Of a stretch of DNA of 64,000 nucleotides, positions 1 to 6,503 are shown piece after piece; within the stretch, counting starts at the first letter, position 1, and every line of letters begins with the position of its first letter. The DNA is from an uncultured bacterium (GTDB lineage: Bacteria > Myxococcota_A > Polyangia > Polyangiales > Houyiibacteriaceae): positions 1-64,000 of the forward strand of contig CALJDU010000001.1 of assembly GCA_938024995.1 (NCBI GenBank), written 5' to 3'. The translations under genes were made by a program, and so were the position numbers. The notes below the pieces were generated by a model. That model worked only from the letters and a program-made list of their open reading frames with translations, made no database searches and was not told the DNA's origin.

Positions 1-1
1 C

Positions 2-790
2 GAAGCCGTGTTTGGGCCGCTTCCGGATCTTTCTGCGTTTGATTCACTGACGGCCGAGCAAGCGGGTTGCACGACGCCGCTCGCGGACCCGCTCTCAGAC
101 CCGCTCTACGCTTGCGAAAAGCCCTACAACGATGACGTCACACGCGTGGTGGTGAACTTCGGAAAAGCGATTCACGCCTATGAGCGACTCTTGTTTTGTG
201 GGGAAACGCGCTTTGATGCCTGGCTCGGCGGCGATGACGGCGCGCTCACGCCAGCCGAGATCCGCGGCGCGGCGCTCTTCGTGGGCAAAGCTGGCTGCGT
301 TTCATGCCACAGCGGCCCGATGCTGACCGACGAGCGCTTTCACAACGTGGGCGTCGCGGGCGCCACGGTCGCGTTTACGCTGGAGGTGGGCGAAGACGAC
401 GGCGCCGCCGAGGGAATCTTGAGAGCGCTCGATGATGAGCTCAACGTTCGCGGTTCCTTCAGCGACGGCGACGACGGCCGGCTCGACGAGTATGACGAGG
501 CCGATCGCGCGCGAGTGCTCGGCGCGTTTCGGACGCCGAGCCTGCGCTGCGTCGATCAGCGGCCGAGCTACATGCACAACGGCAAGTACCTCGGGCTCAC
601 CTCGGTGGTCGCGTTCTTCAGCGATGGGGGGTCGACCGCAGGTTTTGCGGGCGAGTCCGAGCTCTCCCCGTTGGACCTTACCGGAGACGAGCAGTCCGAC
701 CTGGTCGCCTTCCTCAGGAGCTTGAGCGGGCCGGGGCCGAGCGACGCGTTACGAACCGCGCCCGCGTTACCGTCGCGCGATTCGCTCTGA
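2..790 (+). CDS. Di-haem cytochrome c peroxidase / MauG family, C-terminal part (5' truncated by window edge)
   Basis: The reading frame is open from the first bases of the window, so the N-terminus and probably the first haem site lie upstream. The visible 263 residues contain one c-type haem motif, CVSCH, about 100 residues in, followed by a long tail with FRTPSLR and YMHNGKY. These are typical of the second-haem half of bacterial cytochrome c peroxidases and MauG-like proteins. Family members act in the periplasm, reducing peroxide or oxidising protein or small-molecule substrates. The C-terminus, with LSPLDLTGDEQSDLVAFL, matches the usual end of the family. The exact substrate cannot be told. 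Confidence in the family is high because the haem motif and the tail signature occur together. Confidence 0.88.
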   Translation, partial: EAVFGPLPDLSAFDSLTAEQAGCTTPLADPLSDPLYACEKPYNDDVTRVVVNFGKAIHAYERLLFCGETRFDAWLGGDDGALTPAEIRGAALFVGKAGCVSCHSGPMLTDERFHNVGVAGATVAFTLEVGEDDGAAEGILRALDDELNVRGSFSDGDDGRLDEYDEADRARVLGAFRTPSLRCVDQRPSYMHNGKYLGLTSVVAFFSDGGSTAGFAGESELSPLDLTGDEQSDLVAFLRSLSGPGPSDALRTAPALPSRDSL

Positions 791-819
791 TACCTTCGCG
801 AGAGGTTCAAGACCAGTCG

Positions 820-1038
820 ATGATGAAGCTGCTCGGTGTACTTTTTTTCGGACTTCTGTCGTTGGCATCTGCGGTCGTGACGGCGTTTTGTTTCTGGGTG
901 GGTGCCCAGAACAACTGGACGAGCGACGGCCCGGCAATGCTCATGGTGTATCTGGGAATCGCGCTCTTCGGTGGTGGCACGTTCGCGTTTGGCTGGGTTG
1001 GCTTTTCGATCGTTACGGGCGAGGGAGCCAGGTCGTGA
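820..1038 (+). CDS. Small two-helix membrane protein
   Basis: A 72-residue protein with two hydrophobic stretches, roughly residues 3-28 and 40-65, separated by a short polar loop. It starts at ATG 820; the second codon is also ATG on the sequence shown. Its stop codon overlaps the GTG start of the next gene in a GTGA arrangement, which suggests translational coupling. I recognise no family. It probably sits in the inner membrane with the downstream protein as a partner. It could be a false call because of its size, but the hydrophobic periodicity and the tight overlap support it. Confidence 0.6.
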   Translation: MMKLLGVLFFGLLSLASAVVTAFCFWVGAQNNWTSDGPAMLMVYLGIALFGGGTFAFGWVGFSIVTGEGARS

Positions 1039-1508
1039 ACAGAAAAACGCGGCTCGTGGAAGCTGTTGGCCGAGGAGGGTGGTCCGCGAAGGCACCCGAC
1101 ACCTACTTCCTGCGCGACGCCTCACCGCCGGCCATCGCGGACGCGATGATGGCGTGGTGGGAGCGGCTCCTTGAGCATGCGGAGTCGGTCACGGATGCCG
1201 ACACACTCGTGGCGGACGCGTGGGTCGAGACGGGGCGAGTCATCGGACACGTCCAGCGCCGGAGCGAGGCCGTCGGAATGGATCGCGGAGCACGTGTCTG
1301 TCTCACCGTTCTTCCCATCTCCGCCGCGCTCGCGGAGTCGGGGTTCGATGACGAGACGCTGCGCGAATGGGTCAATGTCTTGTTCGCCGCGTTCGAGACG
1401 ACACGCCGAACAGATGACGTTCAGGCGCGTTTGCGTGCGCTCTTCGGCGGGGCGGCGTTGCTCTGGTGGTGCGAGGGAGGCCGTCTGATGGCCGAGGTCA
1501 CACCGTAG
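1035..1508 (+). CDS. Hypothetical protein, 157 aa, coupled to small membrane protein
   Basis: A soluble, mostly helical-looking protein with no signal peptide. The start chosen is GTG 1035, overlapping the upstream stop as GTGA; the open frame extends further upstream, but only inside the preceding gene. Pairs of tryptophans occur near residue 40 and near the C-terminus. I recognise no catalytic motif. The 3' end overlaps the convergent GRAM-like gene by 11 bases. Function unknown; a cytosolic partner of the two-helix membrane protein is the simplest guess from context. Confidence 0.6.
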   Translation: MNRKTRLVEAVGRGGWSAKAPDTYFLRDASPPAIADAMMAWWERLLEHAESVTDADTLVADAWVETGRVIGHVQRRSEAVGMDRGARVCLTVLPISAALAESGFDDETLREWVNVLFAAFETTRRTDDVQARLRALFGGAALLWWCEGGRLMAEVTP

Positions 1509-1827
1509 GTCGCTGCGCGTCGATGGCGGCCTTCCAGGACATTCGACCGAAGAGCACGAATCGCTGTTCGCCGCGGGTCGTCGACACGGAGAGCGAGTTG
1601 GGCGCGATCGGGATGAGGTTCAAGAACTTCGTCCAGGACGGGGTCGTCCCCGAGATCTCTTGAAGCGGAATGATCGTGGCGCCGGTCTGAAGGTTGAACG
1701 CGTGCGACTCAAAGACCAAGCGATGCGTGGTGAGGTAGAGCTTGCCGCCCACGGTCTCCGCGCCGCGCTGCAGGTTCGCCGGTCCGCTCTTGATGGGCGT
1801 CTCACCGGGGAGCTGTTCTGTCTTCAT
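1498..1827 (-). CDS. GRAM-domain-like protein, 109 aa
   Basis: The sequence has the usual small bacterial GRAM/PH-like layout. An early gly-rich strand carries GGKLYLTTHRLVFESH around residues 27-42, followed by alternating strands and a short C-terminal helix with WKAAI. Family members bind lipids or act as small scaffolds at the membrane face. It is a single-domain protein of normal length for stand-alone bacterial copies. Start ATG 1827. It lies 16 bases downstream of the large lipoprotein gene on the same strand, so the two may be co-transcribed. The family assignment rests on the TTHRLVF-type motif alone and is moderately secure. Confidence 0.65.
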   Translation of the reverse strand: MKTEQLPGETPIKSGPANLQRGAETVGGKLYLTTHRLVFESHAFNLQTGATIIPLQEISGTTPSWTKFLNLIPIAPNSLSVSTTRGEQRFVLFGRMSWKAAIDAQRPTV

Positions 1828-1843
1828 GTTCGTCGCCTCCGGC

Positions 1844-3478
1844 TCACTCGCCGGCCGGTCCTGGCCGGACCCAGCGCATCGGTCCTTGGGGCGCGATGGG
1901 CCCGTCTCCGATTCCGACGGGGGGTCTCCTCTGCGGCACCGCGACGAGCGAGTGCCCGTTCGGGAGAACCGCGTTCGGCGTCTGCGGGAGCCATCCCAAG
2001 ACGTGCGCGCCGTTCGGACCGCTTTGCTCGATCACGACGGTCGGCCCGAACGGCGTCAGGTCGCGTCGCGCGCGAAGCACGACGATCGAGCCCCAGGTGT
2101 GACGCACATAGCTGCGCGAGTTCAGGACCACTTCGTGGGAACCATCTGCGGAGTCGATGATGTTTGGAGGCGACTCGCCTTCCGCGTGAAGCGTACGCCG
2201 CGGCGGCCGCGAGTCCGACGCCTCGTCGACGATGGACGGAGGGTCTCCGAAATCGAGAACGGTTCCCATGGGCTGCACGAGCGCCGCGCGGCCGGGTCGA
2301 TAGAGCATGATCACGCCTCGCTCGTCCGCCCCGCAGAATACCTTCACGCCGCGGGCCTCCACGTCGACCTCCAACACGCGCGGGTTCGTGCACGCGGTGG
2401 GCACGAGCCGGGTCTCCCCGCCTTCGCTGTGGATCCAGACGAGCCCTTCGTCCTCGCGTTTGACGAGGAGCCCGGTGCGCGTGCGCGCGATAGTCGTTTC
2501 GGTGAAGCGCGCGCCGTCGCAAAGGCGGACCTGCTCGATCACGTGTCCGTCTCCTCCATGGCCGGTCGCCTGTGAGGCGATCGCAGGGCCGCGGCAAGGT
2601 CCATCGGCGGCGGAGGTTTGGCGGCGAGGGAGGCTCAGGACTCCGTCGCCGTTCGTGTCGGCGCGAACGACGGACGCGGTCAACCAGTGCCCGCCTTTCG
2701 AGAGCTCGGCGCGCCAGACGCGCCCTTCGAACTCCACGACCCGTTCCGCGCCATCGCTTATGTTGCGCAAGACCACCTGCTCGCGCTCGCCCTCGGCGCG
2801 GACATACACGAGACGCTCACCGTCCGCGGTCATCGACGCCATGCGTGCAGACTGGGCGTCTGAACCGCTGAAGAGGATCGCGTCGCGCTCGGCGTGCGTG
2901 TCCAATACGTGCACGTCGTTTCCGACCCGGTACACGACTCGGTGGCCGCGCTCATCTGCGGTCATGAGCTCGTCGATCGCGAGGCCCGTCATGTTGCTCG
3001 CGCTCATCAGGTAGAGCTGCGGGGTGTCGGTGGAGTCGAGCGGTTCCCCGTGGCGGCCGAAGCGAACCTCGATGATGCGGTCTCCCGACGTGTCTTCCCG
3101 CGCCTGACATGCCGCGACGTAGCTCCCGTCTGGCGCGGCGGCGCGAAGCCACATTGGGTGCGCGGTTCCGATGTCTCCTTCAAGCGGACGCGGGACGACG
3201 GCGGGGGCGCGACTCGGCGCGGTGCAGCTCGCGATGCGTGGCCCGCGACGGGGCGGAGGCGGCGTCGAGAGGAGCCCAAGGTTGAGCTCCGGGTCTGTGT
3301 TCGCTTCGCCGGGCGCCGTCTCGCGTGGTTCGTCCCGGACCCCCTCGTCGATCGCTCCCGTCGCTGGCTCTTGAACCGACGTGGTGCCGCCGCAGGCGAT
3401 GAGGAAGAGCGCGAGCCCCAGTGCGAGGCGCGGGTGAGCGGCTCGTGTTCGTGGTTCCGTCATCGTTTTGTCTTTCAT
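1844..3478 (-). CDS. Lipoprotein with beta-propeller-like (TolB/PD40-type) repeats
   Basis: The 544-residue product has a basic N-terminus, a hydrophobic segment and a lipobox ending at about Cys29 (FLIACGG), so it should be exported and lipid-anchored. After a low-complexity linker come repeated strand modules with patterns such as MTADGERLVYVRAEG, as in TolB-like or WD/PD40 propellers. A DTNGDG motif near the middle could bind calcium. There are two possible starts, ATG 3478 and an in-frame ATG 15 bases downstream; neither has a clear ribosome-binding site. No enzyme motif is seen. It is probably a periplasmic or outer-membrane binding or scaffold protein. Confidence 0.68.
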   Translation of the reverse strand: MKDKTMTEPRTRAAHPRLALGLALFLIACGGTTSVQEPATGAIDEGVRDEPRETAPGEANTDPELNLGLLSTPPPPRRGPRIASCTAPSRAPAVVPRPLEGDIGTAHPMWLRAAAPDGSYVAACQAREDTSGDRIIEVRFGRHGEPLDSTDTPQLYLMSASNMTGLAIDELMTADERGHRVVYRVGNDVHVLDTHAERDAILFSGSDAQSARMASMTADGERLVYVRAEGEREQVVLRNISDGAERVVEFEGRVWRAELSKGGHWLTASVVRADTNGDGVLSLPRRQTSAADGPCRGPAIASQATGHGGDGHVIEQVRLCDGARFTETTIARTRTGLLVKREDEGLVWIHSEGGETRLVPTACTNPRVLEVDVEARGVKVFCGADERGVIMLYRPGRAALVQPMGTVLDFGDPPSIVDEASDSRPPRRTLHAEGESPPNIIDSADGSHEVVLNSRSYVRHTWGSIVVLRARRDLTPFGPTVVIEQSGPNGAHVLGWLPQTPNAVLPNGHSLVAVPQRRPPVGIGDGPIAPQGPMRWVRPGPAGE

Positions 3479-3576
3479 CCGCTAGTCGCCTCAACGCGAC
3501 GTCCGCCCGTCTTCGGCGCGCTCGCGGATCGTGAATAGCGACCTGGCCCACCAACGTCGAGACCGTGGTCACACGC

Positions 3577-3608
3577 TTGACCTGGTACAACTAATAAACT
3601 AGTTTATT
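3577..3608 (+). promoter_or_regulatory. Probable promoter and operator of the ArsR-type gene
   Basis: A perfect 16-bp palindrome, AATAAACTAGTTTATT, lies at 3593-3608, ending 6 bases before the ArsR-family ATG. TTGACC at 3577-3582 and TAGTTT at 3600-3605, 17 bp apart, fit a sigma-70-type promoter overlapping the palindrome. ArsR-family proteins commonly repress their own promoters through such AT-rich palindromes. Transcription starting here would give an almost leaderless mRNA. The palindrome is seen directly; its role is inferred. Confidence 0.6.
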
Positions 3609-3614
3609 CGCACG

Positions 3615-3929
3615 ATGGATTCCCAGCGCACCGCGGCCACGTTCTCAGCCCTCGCTCACCGTTCGAGGGTGGACGTCTTTAAGTGTTTGTTGGCACATCA
3701 TCCAACGGGTCTCAAAGCGCGTCGCCTATCACGCGAGACCGGACTCGCTCCTTCGACGCTGTCTCACCACCTGCGAGAGATGGAGAAGGGCGGCGTGATC
3801 AAGAGAGAGGCGCGCGGACAAAGTACAATTACTTCGCTCAACCTGGAGGCGCTGACTCAGATCGCATCCGGATTGATGAAGCTGTGTTGCTCTGCAGAGT
3901 CTGATGGTCGAAGTGAGGTTGAGCAGTGA
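3615..3929 (+). CDS. ArsR-family winged-helix transcriptional regulator
   Basis: A 104-residue protein of normal length for the ArsR/SmtB family. The N-terminal ALAHRSRVDVFKCLL helix leads into a helix-turn-helix with SRETGLAPSTLSHHLREMEKGG (recognition helix around residues 46-60). A wing with GQSTITSL follows. The classic ELCVCDL metal site is absent; there is a CC pair near residue 92, so metal or thiol sensing is possible but unproven. It overlaps the downstream membrane hydroxylase gene by GTGA and almost certainly controls it and itself through the palindrome at 3593-3608. Base composition is clearly lower in GC than in flanking genes. Confidence 0.85.
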   Translation: MDSQRTAATFSALAHRSRVDVFKCLLAHHPTGLKARRLSRETGLAPSTLSHHLREMEKGGVIKREARGQSTITSLNLEALTQIASGLMKLCCSAESDGRSEVEQ

Positions 3930-4789
3930 TTGCGAAAGGACTGTCTTCAGCGCTTTTGGTTTTGTCGACCGCCACGATGGGCGCGATCTATGTTGCGACG
4001 CTTGGAGATAGCTCGCAGGAGCTCTATTTGACTATCGCGACGGTAGCGTTGATCGGACTGTCGCTAACACTGGAGCGAGTCTTCCCCCTGCATCATGAAT
4101 GGAACCGCGGGAGAGGTGACGTTCTGGGCGATGTCGGGAGCTTGGTTTTTGTGTTTGGTATTGTCGATGGCGCGCTGAAGTGGCTGTCTCCGTTTGTCAT
4201 CCTGGCTCTCTTGCCTGAAGCGACCGTCGTTTCTGGGCTCCCCCTTTGGCTCGAGATTTTCGCAGCTGCGCTCTTGATCGAACTGGGAGCTTGGCTCAGC
4301 CACTGGGCGCACCACAGCTTCAAACCGCTTTGGTCACTGCACGCGATGCATCACAGCGCAGATAGGCTGTACACGGTTAACAATTTTCGTTTTCATCCCA
4401 TCAACCACATCATCAACTATTTGTTTATGTTCGCGCCGGTTTTCGCGCTGGGTATTTCGGGGAAAGCGATTCTCGGTTACACGGGGTTGACCATGCCGGT
4501 GTTGCTGTTTCAGCATTCAAACGTTCGTTTTGACTTCGGACTTATCAAGTATCTGTTCAATACCAACGAGTTGCACAGGTGGCACCACTCTGCAGTGGTT
4601 GAAGAGGGCATGCACAACTTTGGCAGGGCTCTCGTGATATGGGATCACCTGTTCGATACGTTTTATTACCCGGCGTCTGGCGCAGAGCCTCGTGCGATCG
4701 GCCTGGCGTCGAGTGAGTCTACTTACCCGCGAGCAAATCGAGCGATGAGACAGTTGCTATGGCCGTGGTCGAGCGAATGCTGCCCATGA
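3926..4789 (+). CDS. Fatty acid hydroxylase / sterol desaturase superfamily membrane protein
   Basis: The 287-residue integral membrane protein has several hydrophobic spans and the histidine clusters that bind the di-iron centre in this superfamily: HWAHH (about 126-130), HAMHHS (139-144) and HRWHHS (217-222), plus single histidines between them. Members hydroxylate or desaturate lipid or sterol-like substrates using O2. The GTG start overlaps the ArsR stop codon, indicating one regulated operon. The gene is visibly AT-richer than its neighbours, which suggests horizontal acquisition. The substrate cannot be deduced. Family assignment is secure from the three His motifs. Confidence 0.88.
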   Translation: MIAKGLSSALLVLSTATMGAIYVATLGDSSQELYLTIATVALIGLSLTLERVFPLHHEWNRGRGDVLGDVGSLVFVFGIVDGALKWLSPFVILALLPEATVVSGLPLWLEIFAAALLIELGAWLSHWAHHSFKPLWSLHAMHHSADRLYTVNNFRFHPINHIINYLFMFAPVFALGISGKAILGYTGLTMPVLLFQHSNVRFDFGLIKYLFNTNELHRWHHSAVVEEGMHNFGRALVIWDHLFDTFYYPASGAEPRAIGLASSESTYPRANRAMRQLLWPWSSECCP

Positions 4790-4832
4790 CTTCGATCGAT
4801 ACCATTTCAGCACTTCAAGAGAGGCTATCCCC

Positions 4833-5213
4833 ATGAACGGAGACGAATGGGTCGCGCTCTTGGGTCTGTCATCGAGCGACCCCGCGCTCGCCGACGTCCT
4901 GAGCGCGTTGGGTCAAGCGGGAGCGCTCTCGCTCGACGACGATGGCGACGGCGAAGCCGACCTCGTGGATTCGCACGGGGTTCAGCTCGACTTCGGCGGC
5001 GGACAGTGTGTCGCGATCCAGTTCATCCGCGATGGCTTTACCGCCGCGCTCCCGCACGGTCTCTCTTGGGACGTCGCGGAGGTCCGTTTGCCGGAGCACG
5101 AGAACAGCGTGGAGAACGGTTCCGGCGTGGTGACGTACGCGGTCGGCGACGCCTTGCTGGATGTTTGTCTGGAAGAGAGCGCGGTGTACGCCGTGGTCGC
5201 GCGAGGGAAGTAG
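4833..5213 (+). CDS. Hypothetical acidic protein, 126 aa
   Basis: A small acidic protein without signal peptide or membrane segment. Residues about 37-45 (DDDGDGEAD) resemble a calcium-binding-type acidic loop, but a single loop is not diagnostic. A central segment, ALPHGLSWD, followed by alternating hydrophobic strands suggests a small alpha/beta fold. Start ATG 4833. The gene stands alone between the hydroxylase and the esterase lipoprotein. I recognise no family. Confidence 0.6.
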   Translation: MNGDEWVALLGLSSSDPALADVLSALGQAGALSLDDDGDGEADLVDSHGVQLDFGGGQCVAIQFIRDGFTAALPHGLSWDVAEVRLPEHENSVENGSGVVTYAVGDALLDVCLEESAVYAVVARGK

Positions 5214-5265
5214 CGCGCTCGAGCACGCGACGAACCGATGCGGCTCCGCTGTGGCATGCTGAAGC

Positions 5266-6417
5266 GTGTCGCGCCTGCTCTCCATCGCGCTCGTGTGTCT
5301 GGTCGCTTGCGGAGGCGATGACGAGCCGGACGATGTCGGGGTCGACTCCTCGCGCAGCGACAGCAGCGCGGACACCCGCGCAGACGCAGAGGAGGACACG
5401 AGCACCGACACGTCGGTCGATTCGGGGAGCCCGCTTTGTTCCGCCGACTGGCCTCCGCCGCCCGAGCTTGCGGATTGCCCCAGCGGGAGCCCGGGCGCGA
5501 CGCCGCCCGACCGCGTCATGGAGGTGTTGGGGAGCGGAGTTCGGGTCGTGCGCAACCTTCACTATGGAACCCGCGGCGAACGCGCGCTGGTGGGGGATCT
5601 CTTTTTGCCCGAGGGCGCGACGGCCGCGCGTGGCGTCGTGGTGACGGTGCACGGCGGCGGCTGGAACGATTGCAGCAACCGCCGCGCGAACATGGCGGGG
5701 TACGCGGAAGCAGTCGCGCTGCTCTTTGGTGTGCCCACGTTCAACGTGGAGTACCGACTCGTTCGCGAAGGCGGCGCGTTCCCGAATAGCGTGGGTGACG
5801 TGTCGTGCGCGCTCGGTTGGTTGAAGTCGAACGCAGACGAGTTTGGGATCGTGGCGGACGACGTCGTGATGATCGGGACGTCCGCGGGCGGTCATCTCGC
5901 GTTGATGGCCGCGGCGGCGACCACGCCTGAGGCGGACCCTGCGCTTCGCGGGGAGTGCGGCGATCTCCCGAACGTGCTCGGCGTGATCTCGTACTCGGGG
6001 CCGTCCGACATGCCAGACATGGCGGCGCGTTCGATCGCGAGCGGAGCGGCGCGAGACTATGCGGGGGCGTGTGAGCAGCCGGTTGAGGCGTGCTCGCTGG
6101 GTGCGGACTGCGACCGATGTGTTCACGCCTCGCCGCTTTCGTACGCCTGCGCGATCGAGAGCGAGCTGCTCTTGATCTACGCCGCGGATCCGTTTGATCC
6201 GTTGGTGCCCGAGAGTCAGGCAACGCGCCTCGCGGACGCGAGCAGCAGGGTCGCGTTACGCGTCGTGGATGCGGCCACGCTTCGTGCAGGCGGTTGTCTG
6301 CCGTGGGACGGCTCGCTCCCCGTTCCCGGAGGCGTCGCGCACGGAATCGCGGATTGTTTGCGCGAGCCTACCGTCAGCGACGTCAGCGAACTGTTGCTCC
6401 GGCTTCTTCGCGAGTAG
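5266..6417 (+). CDS. Lipoprotein alpha/beta-hydrolase (HSL/BD-FAE-type esterase)
   Basis: An exported esterase-like enzyme of 383 residues. A lipobox ends at Cys15 (CLVACGG) and a Asp/Ser/Thr-rich linker runs to about residue 55. The catalytic domain shows the oxyanion-hole motif HGGGW (129-133) and the nucleophile elbow GTSAGG with Ser206. A late acidic residue and the GVAHG histidine near the C-terminus complete a plausible triad. Members hydrolyse carboxylic esters such as acetylated sugars or lipids at the cell surface or in the periplasm. Extra cysteine pairs (CSLGADCDRC) suggest disulfides. The start is GTG 5266. Substrate unknown. Confidence 0.85.
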   Translation: MSRLLSIALVCLVACGGDDEPDDVGVDSSRSDSSADTRADAEEDTSTDTSVDSGSPLCSADWPPPPELADCPSGSPGATPPDRVMEVLGSGVRVVRNLHYGTRGERALVGDLFLPEGATAARGVVVTVHGGGWNDCSNRRANMAGYAEAVALLFGVPTFNVEYRLVREGGAFPNSVGDVSCALGWLKSNADEFGIVADDVVMIGTSAGGHLALMAAAATTPEADPALRGECGDLPNVLGVISYSGPSDMPDMAARSIASGAARDYAGACEQPVEACSLGADCDRCVHASPLSYACAIESELLLIYAADPFDPLVPESQATRLADASSRVALRVVDAATLRAGGCLPWDGSLPVPGGVAHGIADCLREPTVSDVSELLLRLLRE

Positions 6418-6503
6418 CGCCTATCTGCTTGGCCGAGTCGCGGGGACGGCGTTTGAGCTCTTGGCGCGTTTCGATCGCGTTCAAGTTTCGATAACGTCCG
6501 CGC

